From: Candidatus Zhuqueibacterota bacterium
GTDB lineage: Bacteria; Zhuqueibacterota; Zhuqueibacteria; Residuimicrobiales; Krinioviventaceae
Direction of reading: 5' to 3'
Assembly: GCA_016928775.1 (NCBI GenBank)
Contig: JAFGKD010000013.1
Location: 1-64,000 of the forward strand
DNA: 64,000 nucleotides
Each line of letters begins with the position of its first letter. The stretch's first letter is position 1. The notes under the pieces were generated by a model. That model saw nothing but the letters and a program-made list of their open reading frames with translations, had not been told where the DNA came from and ran no database searches. The translations under genes were made by a program, and so were the position numbers. Shown here piece after piece: positions 56,602-64,000 of this stretch.

Positions 56602-57390
56602 TTAGTCTGCCACTAATTCATCCAGATAATTTTGTGCATCGAGTTTCTCTTCGTCCGGACGCCGTTCGAGAAACTGCACGACAAACGGATCAGTGCTTTC
56701 TTTTATATTATCCTGGGTGCCGAGGAATTTGATTTCTCCATCATGCAATAGACAAATTCGATCAGCAATTGTAAAAACCGAAGCCATTTCATGAGTCACC
56801 ACGACGATGGTCATTCTGAGGGCGGTTTTTAATTTGAGGATGAGATGATCGATCCCGACCGCGACAATCGGATCGAGGCCGGCGGACGGCTCATCACAAA
56901 AAAGAATATCCGGATCCATCGAGAGCGCCCGAGCAAGGGCGGCGCGCTTTTTCATCCCACCCGAAAGCTGTGATGGCATAAAATCCTCAAATCCGGACAA
57001 ACCCACCAGGTTAAGCTTCATGCGCATCATAATTTTGATGATCGATTTGTTTTGCGGCGTATGCTCCATCAATGGCAGCGCGACATTCTCGCCCACCGTC
57101 ATGGAGTTAAATAACGCACCGCTCTGGAACAACATTCCCATCCGCCTGAGAATCACGTCTCGTTGCCTCTCAGAGGCTTTTGTGATATCAACACCTTTAA
57201 TGAAAATTTCTCCCTTATCCGGTGAATTAAGACCAATGATGTGTCGCAATAATGTACTCTTGCCGCAGCCGGAACGTCCAAGTATCACCAGCGTCTCGTA
57301 TGGATAAATATCAAGATTTATTCCTTTGAGAATATGACGTTTGCCATAGCTGGTGTGCAAGTCGCGTATTTTGATAATCGGTTCTGTCAT
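56602..57390 (-). CDS. mlaF: Phospholipid ABC transporter ATPase MlaF-type
   Basis: 262 residues. Walker A GRSGCGKST, signature LSGGMKKRAALARAL, Walker B ILFCDEPSAGLDP, switch His in VTHEM. The GGMKKR variation is the MlaF hallmark. Two bases separate it from mlaE. Confidence 0.95.
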   Translation of the reverse strand: MTEPIIKIRDLHTSYGKRHILKGINLDIYPYETLVILGRSGCGKSTLLRHIIGLNSPDKGEIFIKGVDITKASERQRDVILRRMGMLFQSGALFNSMTVGENVALPLMEHTPQNKSIIKIMMRMKLNLVGLSGFEDFMPSQLSGGMKKRAALARALSMDPDILFCDEPSAGLDPIVAVGIDHLILKLKTALRMTIVVVTHEMASVFTIADRICLLHDGEIKFLGTQDNIKESTDPFVVQFLERRPDEEKLDAQNYLDELVAD

Positions 57391-57392
57391 CG

Positions 57393-58196
57393 CTATAATG
57401 TTGAGAAAAACAGCATGGTAAAGAGCAGATCAGCAAAAATCACCAAAAAAATCGAGACGACGACCGATGTTGTCGTCGATTTTCCGACGCCTTCAGCGCC
57501 GCCGCGCACGTTAAAGCCTTGATAGGCGCCAACCTGGGCGATAATAATGGCAAAGAAAAAGCTTTTGATGAGACCAGTGATAAAATCCTTGGCAGCCAGC
57601 GCGTCTGCCGTTTGATTAAAATACGCCACAAATGCCAGTTTGAGATTGGTGATCGCCAGGACAAAGCCGCCAGCGATGCCGACAAAATCGGAGAGCACGG
57701 TCAAACATGGGACAACTACCATCATGGCTAACAAACGCGGCACAACGAGAAAGCCAATCGGATTGAGCGCCATTGTTTCCAGCGCATCAATCTCTTCGGA
57801 TACTTTCATGGTACCAATTTCAGCCGCAATGGCCGATCCACTGCGACCAGTGACGATGATTGCAGTGATCAGCGGTCCCAACTCGCGACACAAGGTCACA
57901 CTCACCAGATCGGCGACGTAAATCGTCGCGCCGAATTGCTCCAACTGATAGGCCGCCTGCATCGCAATGATCAAACCAACGCAAAAAGAAATCACGCTGA
58001 CGATGGGCACAGACTCAACGCCAATCCGCACCATTTGCACAAAGGTTGAACCCCAGCGCAATTTTTTACCCCGAAATGGCGCGATAAACGTCCATACCAG
58101 TGACTGGCCTGTAAGATGCGCTATGCGGGCAACATGTACAAAAAAGAAAGCCAGGTTGCGGCCCGAGCGGCCAAACGTTGTTTTTAAATTACTCAT
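57393..58196 (-). CDS. mlaE: Phospholipid ABC transporter permease MlaE-type
   Basis: 267 residues from ATG 58196, which lies inside the last codons of the STAS gene (8-base overlap); an ORF open to 58337 is a shadow of that gene. MlaE permease family: VPIVSVISFCVGLIIAMQ, LGPLITAIIVTGRSGSAIAAEIGTM (coupling helix) and five membrane helices. Moves phospholipid between inner membrane and MCE channel. Confidence 0.95.
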   Translation of the reverse strand: MSNLKTTFGRSGRNLAFFFVHVARIAHLTGQSLVWTFIAPFRGKKLRWGSTFVQMVRIGVESVPIVSVISFCVGLIIAMQAAYQLEQFGATIYVADLVSVTLCRELGPLITAIIVTGRSGSAIAAEIGTMKVSEEIDALETMALNPIGFLVVPRLLAMMVVVPCLTVLSDFVGIAGGFVLAITNLKLAFVAYFNQTADALAAKDFITGLIKSFFFAIIIAQVGAYQGFNVRGGAEGVGKSTTTSVVVSIFLVIFADLLFTMLFFSTL

Positions 58197-58527
58197 TAAC
58201 TTTTGCCGTATCAACGTCTTTATATATCTGGAAAATTTTGTCCAGGCGCGTGAGTTCAAAAACCTCGCGCACATTGTCGCGCAGGCCAGCAACAACCAAT
58301 GTCCCATTGTATTTTTGACAAAGCTGCAGCCCCTCAATGAGTGTCGCCACTCCGGAACTGTCCATATAGCTCACGCCACTCAACTCCACCACCACTCTTG
58401 GCACACGTTGTTTGACCAATTCCATAATCGCATTTCGCGCCTGGGGGGATGAAAACATGTCCACTTCACCGGCGATTTTCAGAACCGCAACTTTGTCTTC
58501 AACACTATTTGTTATTTTCAGGCTCAC
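58189..58527 (-). CDS. STAS-domain anti-sigma-factor antagonist / MlaB-like
   Basis: 112 residues. STAS fold with the phosphorylation motif YMDSSGVATL, Ser57 aligning to the target serine of SpoIIAA/RsbV. Two readings are possible: a partner-switch antagonist controlled by the adjacent kinase and phosphatase, or the MlaB subunit that sits on MlaF, which is also a STAS protein. Overlaps of 4 bases with the kinase gene and 8 bases with mlaE tie it to both. Confidence 0.92.
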   Translation of the reverse strand: MSLKITNSVEDKVAVLKIAGEVDMFSSPQARNAIMELVKQRVPRVVVELSGVSYMDSSGVATLIEGLQLCQKYNGTLVVAGLRDNVREVFELTRLDKIFQIYKDVDTAKVNE

Positions 58528-58943
58528 TTTTTATCCTTTGGTATTGATTTTTGCATAATTAATCGATTGCCGGCTTCCATGCCGTCAGCAAATTTGACTT
58601 TATCCATTACGCTGGTGATGATATAAACGCCCAAACCACCCGGACGGATTTCATCGAGCGGGCGGGATTTTATTTTTTTTAAATCAGCCGGCTCGCCTTC
58701 GTCTTCGAGAATAAATTCTAGCTTGGTTGGCTTTATCTTGCAGGTAATTTTTATGCTTTGGCCACCTTTGCCTTTATAGGCGTGACGAATGATATTTGAG
58801 CAGGCTTCATCTATGGCTAAAATAATTTTGCTGGTATCCATCTGGTCAAAGCCGGCGATTTCGCACACCTTGCTCACCGCGGCGCGCATAACGCTCAGCA
58901 GGGGCGGGTCGCTCGTCAGGTTTAATATAATGGTTTTTGTCAT
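58524..58943 (-). CDS. RsbW-like serine kinase (HATPase_c_2)
   Basis: 139 residues. GHKL ATPase boxes: N-box AIDEACSNIIRHAY (Glu46, Asn50), G1 LEDEGEP, G2 PGGLGVYII. Members phosphorylate the STAS antagonist and bind a sigma factor or another client when it is phosphorylated. No sigma factor gene is in the window. Confidence 0.93.
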   Translation of the reverse strand: MTKTIILNLTSDPPLLSVMRAAVSKVCEIAGFDQMDTSKIILAIDEACSNIIRHAYKGKGGQSIKITCKIKPTKLEFILEDEGEPADLKKIKSRPLDEIRPGGLGVYIITSVMDKVKFADGMEAGNRLIMQKSIPKDKK

Positions 58944-58991
58944 TTTCAGCGATCAATTTTATTGTTTATTTTTGGCTCTATGTCCAGGGAT

Positions 58992-60302
58992 TCAAGACAT
59001 TGATTGGGCTTTGTTCCATTGAAAAGCAACGAGTGTGATATCATCGTTTTGAGGACTGGATTTCGTAAATGTATGAACCTGGCGTAAGCATTCCTCAACA
59101 ACCTGGCCGGCAGACGCCCAATGACGCTCCAGGCAGGCTAACAATCGATCGAGAGAATATTCTTCGCCTTTGCTATTCTTTGCTTCAATAATACCATCCG
59201 TGTAAAACAATAAAAAATCACCGTGTGCCAATTGCATGGTATTATCCTCAAAGGGCATATTTTTCATCACACCCAAAGGTGGGCCGGATGCCCGATGTTT
59301 CGTCACCGCCGTACCATGTCGCAAATGGATGAGCGGCAGGTGACCGGCGTTCGCATGTACGACCTTGCCCGTCCAGATATCAACAATGGCAAACTGTAAC
59401 GTGACGAACATACCGTGTCGACTTCGATCAACGAGGAGCTCATTGAGTTTATCCAGCAACAGGCTCGGTTCTTGATGTTTTTGTACATAAAAACGAAAAT
59501 CGCTCATGAGTCGCGCCATATAGAGCGCAGCCGGGATACCTTTCCCCGACACATCTCCGATGAGCATACCGACGTGACGATCATCCAGCATAAGCACATC
59601 AAACAGATCGCCACCGACGGAAATTGCCGGCAAATTCCGCGCCGCAATATCAAAGATACCATTTTCGCCCTGCGGCAGTTTTTGTGGCATAAAGCTTTGC
59701 TGGATTTCCTTGGCAGATTCCAGTTGTTGCCGCAGTCGCTCCTGTTCCAGCTCAATTTGATGCACACGCGCATTTTCAATGGCCATGGCTACTTGCTGGC
59801 AAAATGTCTTGAAAAGATCAAGATCATAATCGGTGAATTCATTGCCGTCGCTGCGATTAATGACTTCCGCCACACCAATAATCTTTTCTTTACTTTGTAA
59901 TGGAACAGCCAAAATTGATTTGGTTTGGAATCCGGATTTTTGATCCACATCTGAATAAAAACGATCGTCGGTGCTGACGTCGGGCACAATGAGAGAAGTC
60001 CCATGCTGCCAAATCCATCCGGCAACACCCTGCCCTTTTGCCAGGCGGATAATTTTTGTGATTTTATCGCCATGACTGCCCAAAGCCACTTCGCATTCCA
60101 GGACATTCAGGGCCTCGTTGACCAGAAAAACCGAGCTGGCCTCGGCGCGCATCACTTCCTGTGCCTTTTCCATGACCAGCCCAAGCAGAACGTCAAGGTC
60201 GAGCGTTGAGCTTATAATGTTGGTCACATGTATAAGACTGGATAAATCTTCAACGCGCGCCTGTAATTCCTGAAGCTTGCTTGTTGTGTCTTGAATTCCC
60301 AT
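58992..60302 (-). CDS. GAF-domain SpoIIE/RsbU-type protein phosphatase
   Basis: 436 residues. Short coiled N-terminus, GAF domain (about 15-180, ASSVFLV ... GVAGWIWQ ... ILAVPL), coiled linker (ERLRQQLESAKEIQQSFMP), then PP2C: VGGDLFDVL, IGDVSGKGIPAALYMA, LFYTDGIIEA, NDDITLV supply the metal Asp residues. It should dephosphorylate the STAS protein in response to a GAF ligand. Lies six bases after polA and 48 before the kinase gene. Confidence 0.93.
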   Translation of the reverse strand: MGIQDTTSKLQELQARVEDLSSLIHVTNIISSTLDLDVLLGLVMEKAQEVMRAEASSVFLVNEALNVLECEVALGSHGDKITKIIRLAKGQGVAGWIWQHGTSLIVPDVSTDDRFYSDVDQKSGFQTKSILAVPLQSKEKIIGVAEVINRSDGNEFTDYDLDLFKTFCQQVAMAIENARVHQIELEQERLRQQLESAKEIQQSFMPQKLPQGENGIFDIAARNLPAISVGGDLFDVLMLDDRHVGMLIGDVSGKGIPAALYMARLMSDFRFYVQKHQEPSLLLDKLNELLVDRSRHGMFVTLQFAIVDIWTGKVVHANAGHLPLIHLRHGTAVTKHRASGPPLGVMKNMPFEDNTMQLAHGDFLLFYTDGIIEAKNSKGEEYSLDRLLACLERHWASAGQVVEECLRQVHTFTKSSPQNDDITLVAFQWNKAQSMS

Positions 60303-60308
60303 AATCCC

Positions 60309-63014
60309 TCAATGAGCTTTCAACCAATTCACACCCGTTCCCAGGTCCACTTTAATGGGTACGTCAAGCTTGATGGCGTTTTCCATCTCCTGGCGCACCA
60401 GATGTTGCATTTGTGGCAGTTCTTCTTTTACCACATCAAAAACCAGTTCATCGTGCACTTGCATGATCATTTTTGACGCTAATCCCTCTTTCGCCATGCG
60501 TTTTTGTACATGAATCATTGCCACTTTGATCAAATCGGCAGCGCTACCTTGAATTGGCGTGTTGATCGCTGTTCGTTCGGCAAAATCCCGAATACGCCGG
60601 TTATCGCTCTTTATTTCCGGAATATATCGGCGGCGATTTAAAAGAGTTGTGACATAACCCTTTTCCTGCACCTGGTGCACGATATCGACCATAAATTTTT
60701 GCACCCCAGGATAGTTGGCGAAATATGCCTCAATAAATTGACCGCCTTCCTCCGGCGTGATACCGAGGCGTTGCGACAAGCCGAATGCGCCCATGCCGTA
60801 CATGATGCCAAAATTTACTTCCTTGGCTTTACGGCGTTGTTCATCTGTGACATCTTGTGGTTCGACATTAAAGACCAATGCGGCTGTACGTCGGTGCACA
60901 TCTTCATCATTTTGAAACGAATCGCGCAATGTCTGATCGCCGGACAGATGTGCCATAATGCGTAGCTCGATTTGGGAATAGTCCGCATCGAGCAAAAGGT
61001 GATCGTCGTCCGCCGCGACAAAGCCGGCGCGAATGGAGCGGCCAATTTCGGTGCGGATGGGGATATTCTGCAAATTGGGATCACTGGATGATAGTCGGCC
61101 TGTTGCGGCTACGGTTTGGTTGTACGACGTGTGCAGTCGCCCGGTTTTCGGATGTATCAGTTTTGGCAAGGCATCCACATAGGTTGATTTCAATTTGGCG
61201 AATTGTCGAAATTCGAGTATCTGCTTCGGTAGCTCATGCTCTTTGGCTAATTCCTCGAGCACAGAGACATCTGTCGAATAACCGGTTTTGGTTTTGCGAA
61301 TGACCGGCAAGCCTAAATCTTCAAACATGACCTTGCCAAGCTGCTTGGGCGAGTTGATGTTGAATTTCACTCCGGCCAGTTCATAGATTTTTTTCTCGAG
61401 GCTCACAAGCTCGGTTTCCAGCTCTTTTGACATGCGATTCATATACGGCTCATCAATCGCAACACCGGCTTTTTCCATGGCAGCAAGGACATGAATGAGA
61501 GGCACTTCGACTTTGTCCATCAGCTTTTTGAGATTTTTTTCTTCAAGTTGAGGCTCCAGGAGTCTCCATAATCGCCAGGTGATGTCCGCATCCTCACAGG
61601 CGTATTCGGCAACCTGTTCAATGGGCGCCATATCCATGGTAATTTGTTTGCTGCCACTGCCGATGAGACGCGATGTCGGGATTTTCTTTACATTAAAATG
61701 CGCCAGTGCCAGAGCATCCAGATTGTGTTGTCGAAGGGATGGATCAAGCAGATAGCTCGCGACCATGCTGTCAAAACTCAAACCCTTTACGGCAATATCG
61801 TAATGGGATAAAATGATGATGTCATATTTGGCATTGTGCCCGCATTTTAAAATGGATTCATCCTCAAAGATGGGCTTTAAGCGGGATAAAACGAATTTGA
61901 GATCAAGCGGCTTCGTTTCGGTGGTGATTTCTTGCGACCCGCGCACCGGAATATAATATGCGATACCGTCCTGACACGAAAATGACAATCCAACCAGCTC
62001 AGCCCGCATGGGTTCCTGGTGGGTCGTTTCCGTATCAAAAGCACATTTTTTCGCAGCAGTCAATTTCTCGATCATCTCATGCAATTCCGTCTCCGTTTGA
62101 ATGAGATGATACTCTCGTTTCATTTCCGGTTGTTCAGGGGCAAAACGATCCGCTAACGACCGGAATTGCATCCGCTGAAAAAATGTAAAAGCGGCTTCCC
62201 TGTCGACATCGCCGATTTTCAGCTCGGCGGGTGGAAGGTCGACCGGGACGTCGCACTGGATGGCCGTGAGTTTTTTTGACATTTCGGCTGATTCCGGGCT
62301 TTTTTCCAGGGCGGTACGCGCACGCTTGTCTGAGATGTTTTCAATATTGCCCAGCACCGCTTCTATCGAGCCATATTCCTGCAGCAGTTTTAATGCGGAC
62401 TTGGGTCCAATGCCGGGAACGCCCGGGATATTGTCTGAAGAATCTCCCATGAGGGCGAGGTAATCGATGATTTTGCTCGGTGGTAATCCAGTCTTCTCCT
62501 CGACGGCCTGTGCATCCAGCCATTCCGGATCTTGCCCGCCCCCTTTTGGATTGAGCATTTTCACGTGTTCGTTGACGAGTTGCATCATGTCCTTGTCGCC
62601 CGAGACGATGATGGTCTCGATATTTTGCTCGCTCGCCAGACGAGCATAGGTGCCGATGATATCATCTGCTTCAAAGCCCGGCTTTTCAACCACCGGTATT
62701 TTTAAAACATCCAGCATTTCTCGCAGACGGGGCAATTGATCGATCATATCGTGCGGCATCTCTGCTCGCTGCGCTTTGTACTCGGCGTATAACTTGTGTC
62801 GAAACGTTGGTTCGGGCGTATCAAAAACCACGGCAAAATAGTCGGGATTTTCATTATCCAGAATATTGAGCAAGGTATTGGTGAAGCCATATACCGCGCT
62901 GACATTTTCGCCTTTTGAGTTGATGAGCGGATTGCGCGCGAACGCAAAATAAACGCGATAGGCTAACGCCATGCCGTCGATAAGAAAAAATCTGGGTTGA
63001 GTAGAGTGCTGCAT
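60309..63014 (-). CDS. polA: DNA polymerase I
   Basis: 901 residues with all three domains. 5'-3' exonuclease (FLIDGMALAYR, EADDIIGTYA, GDSSDNIPGVPGIGPK), intact 3'-5' proofreading exonuclease (AFDTETTHQEP, HNAKYDI, YACEDADIT), and the polymerase (DADYSQIELRIMAH, RRKAKEVNFGIMYGMGAFGLS, MQVHDELVFDV). It removes RNA primers and fills gaps. Heads the run of minus-strand genes to 55.06 kb; whether they share its promoter is unknown. Confidence 0.98.
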   Translation of the reverse strand: MQHSTQPRFFLIDGMALAYRVYFAFARNPLINSKGENVSAVYGFTNTLLNILDNENPDYFAVVFDTPEPTFRHKLYAEYKAQRAEMPHDMIDQLPRLREMLDVLKIPVVEKPGFEADDIIGTYARLASEQNIETIIVSGDKDMMQLVNEHVKMLNPKGGGQDPEWLDAQAVEEKTGLPPSKIIDYLALMGDSSDNIPGVPGIGPKSALKLLQEYGSIEAVLGNIENISDKRARTALEKSPESAEMSKKLTAIQCDVPVDLPPAELKIGDVDREAAFTFFQRMQFRSLADRFAPEQPEMKREYHLIQTETELHEMIEKLTAAKKCAFDTETTHQEPMRAELVGLSFSCQDGIAYYIPVRGSQEITTETKPLDLKFVLSRLKPIFEDESILKCGHNAKYDIIILSHYDIAVKGLSFDSMVASYLLDPSLRQHNLDALALAHFNVKKIPTSRLIGSGSKQITMDMAPIEQVAEYACEDADITWRLWRLLEPQLEEKNLKKLMDKVEVPLIHVLAAMEKAGVAIDEPYMNRMSKELETELVSLEKKIYELAGVKFNINSPKQLGKVMFEDLGLPVIRKTKTGYSTDVSVLEELAKEHELPKQILEFRQFAKLKSTYVDALPKLIHPKTGRLHTSYNQTVAATGRLSSSDPNLQNIPIRTEIGRSIRAGFVAADDDHLLLDADYSQIELRIMAHLSGDQTLRDSFQNDEDVHRRTAALVFNVEPQDVTDEQRRKAKEVNFGIMYGMGAFGLSQRLGITPEEGGQFIEAYFANYPGVQKFMVDIVHQVQEKGYVTTLLNRRRYIPEIKSDNRRIRDFAERTAINTPIQGSAADLIKVAMIHVQKRMAKEGLASKMIMQVHDELVFDVVKEELPQMQHLVRQEMENAIKLDVPIKVDLGTGVNWLKAH

Positions 63015-63359
63015 GCGAATAGTACTTTACTTTTGCTTATTTTGATTTAATGTAGTATAAAATAGGATGTTATGCAAGAAAAAGTCCATTGTTATCATGA
63101 TTTCTGCGAATAGTTTTCACGCTAATCCTAACTTTTGTTTGTATTCTGAAACAAACACACAGAGGCGGGTGGTTGATGTGTGGAAAAGTGTGTGTGGCAG
63201 CGGATGTTAGGCAAAGCGATAGAGTCGGCCCGGGAAAGCACCACTCAACATTGAACAGCATAATAAATTCTCCTTCTGTGTTAAAATAGGCTTGTCACAA
63301 ACTGCAAGCCAAAATCTAAAGCAAATGTTGAATTGTGAAACAAGCTGAGGAGAAAAATC
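63015..63359. other. Intergenic region upstream of polA
   Basis: 345 bases with an A/T-rich part near polA and a GT-rich part (about 63160-63230). No ORF or RNA gene is supported. It should carry the polA promoter and that of the rightward small gene at 63360, whose GAGGAG ribosome site lies just before its ATG. Confidence 0.45.
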
Positions 63360-63641
63360 ATGGGACTTTACTGGAAATCGATCATCGTCAAAGTGACAGG
63401 TTGCGATTATGCTACAGCCGGAGAAATTGAAAAATTAATTGATACATTATGTCCAGGCTGTTCGGAAATACAGCTCATTCGAGAAGCCCCCATTGCATTC
63501 AGGGCATTGAGGAAGCTTGATGAAATGAGTATGGATCGATTCAAAAAGCCTTACGATCGTTTGACGGCTGACGAATTTTGCGATTTTTACCATATGTCTC
63601 AAGAGCAGATGCCAAGAAATCTCGTAAAATTTGCTGCATGA
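63360..63641 (+). CDS. Small hypothetical protein with a CPGC motif
   Basis: 93 residues with a good GAGGAG ribosome site. Mixed strand-helix content: WKSIIVKVTG, a helix GEIEKLIDTLCPGCSEIQLI containing Cys31 and Cys34, and a Met/Arg-rich C-terminal half. I do not recognise it. The two Cys could bind metal or be redox-active. No clear operon partner. Confidence 0.6.
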   Translation: MGLYWKSIIVKVTGCDYATAGEIEKLIDTLCPGCSEIQLIREAPIAFRALRKLDEMSMDRFKKPYDRLTADEFCDFYHMSQEQMPRNLVKFAA

Positions 63642-63705
63642 ACAAGTGTATGTGCAGCATTGTGTTTTTTTAGCAAATCTTCTAAATCAGAAAGCAACCG
63701 GAACA

Positions 63706-63760
63706 CCGAGTACCACCGGGATGATGCACAAGTTTACCTTTTTATCTCGGTGGTAATCGG
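63706..63760. repeat. Imperfect inverted repeat between convergent genes
   Basis: Bases 63706-63722 and 63744-63760 are complementary at 15 of 17 positions (arms CCGAGTACCACCGGGAT and ATCTCGGTGGTAATCGG) around a 21-base loop. It lies between the stop of the small gene at 63641 and the stop of leuD at 63784, so it may act on both transcripts, though no clean T-run follows on either strand. Confidence 0.5.
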
Positions 63761-63783
63761 CGAGCTCTGGTTTAAATGTTTAA

Positions 63784-64000
63784 TTATTTTTTGGCCACGA
63801 TCGTATTTACGCGTGCCGGATGCGACTTTTCATAGTCGGCTACTGCTCCGTTGTATTTCTGCAAATATCCGAGCTGATTTATCCCCTCAAGCAAACATGT
63901 TTTACTAAAATCGTCTATTGGGAATTTTATTTTTGTACCATTTGGCAAAGTGACTCTTTGAGCGGCCAGGTCAATGTAAAGTTCGGCATTACTATCCTGT
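63784..64000 (-). CDS. leuD: 3-isopropylmalate dehydratase small subunit, C-terminus only
   Basis: The last 72 codons of a leftward gene that enters at the right edge. It reads ELYIDLAAQRVTLPNG, then FPIDDFSKTCLLEGINQLGYL, and VADYEKSHPARVN before a TAA at 63784. This is the distinctive LeuD C-terminal block (PFxIDxFxxxCLLxGLDxIGL, YExxxPARxN). With LeuC it isomerises 2- to 3-isopropylmalate in leucine synthesis. The start and any leuC neighbour are outside the window. Confidence 0.85.
   Translation of the reverse strand, partial: QDSNAELYIDLAAQRVTLPNGTKIKFPIDDFSKTCLLEGINQLGYLQKYNGAVADYEKSHPARVNTIVAKK

Noticed and set aside
63660..63908. 82-codon plus-strand frame near the right end
   Set aside because: It runs over the inverted repeat and antisense to leuD, with no family resemblance.
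1..64000. CRISPR array, rRNA and tRNA genes, prophage or integrase
   Set aside because: I looked for regularly spaced repeats, cloverleaf/TTCGA arms and phage genes and saw none; short tRNAs could be missed without a covariance search.

Overview
The window reads as one contig piece of a Gram-negative bacterium of the FCB superphylum, most like the Calditrichota/KSB1 lineages. The signs are secreted proteins ending in a 'YPNPFNP'-type C-terminal sorting domain (type IX secretion style), a GWxTD-like TPR protein, DUF5777 and YceI proteins, a TonB receptor, an Mla phospholipid-transport operon, and many lipoproteins together with lspA and lgt. Phylum placement is inference from gene style; no rRNA or tRNA gene was seen. 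Both ends cut a gene: a TPR lipoprotein at the left edge and the C-terminus of LeuD at the right edge.

Layout. 1-2.5 kb: TPR lipoprotein and a class III-like sirtuin (minus). 2.8-5.4 kb: a plus-strand cassette of HlyD-like adaptor, VTC polyphosphate-polymerase domain and DUF4956 membrane protein. 5.5-8.9 kb: a minus-strand metal-uptake-like operon of NikR-family regulator, TonB receptor, ECF S component and methyltransferase, with a palindromic operator on its promoter. 9-15.4 kb: nuclease/phosphatase-fold lipoprotein, POT peptide transporter, LspA, sulfatase, and a secreted clan-A-like glycoside hydrolase. 15.5-21.4 kb: aceE-aceF-lpdA, the pyruvate dehydrogenase complex. 21.4-28.7 kb: GH9 cellulase, GNAT acetyltransferase, Lgt, a repeat-bearing gap, P1 peptidase and a short OLD-like ATPase. 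28.9-37 kb: cyclophilin, subtilase, patatin (probably starting at AUU), a NatAB-type ABC exporter and a GWxTD-like TPR protein. 37-38.8 kb: amidotransferase, degenerate repeats, Mut7-C RNase.

38.9-46.3 kb is a complete SUF iron-sulfur operon: Rrf2 regulator, sufB, sufC, sufD, sufT, Rieske ferredoxin, sufS, sufU, a 45-residue microprotein and a lipoprotein. 46.3-48.6 kb: parvulin lipoprotein, second sulfatase and a decayed guanylate-kinase-like gene. 48.6-51.4 kb: a compact surface-redox cluster (c-type cytochrome, YceI, DUF5777 barrel, DUF2892, CxxCH protein with sorting tail). 51.5-55 kb: two-domain thioredoxin, a duplicated NTF2-like protein, M14 carboxypeptidase and a coupled lipoprotein. 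55-63 kb: one unbroken minus-strand series polA - SpoIIE phosphatase - RsbW-like kinase - STAS - mlaE - mlaF - mlaD - auxiliary lipoprotein. It places a complete partner-switch set directly on a phospholipid ABC transporter.

The strongest leads for new biology are (i) the partner-switch/Mla fusion operon, (ii) the NikR-like repressor that has lost three of the four nickel ligands yet keeps a NikR-style operator and heads an uptake operon, (iii) the cytochrome/YceI/DUF5777 cluster, and (iv) the HlyD/VTC/DUF4956 cassette.
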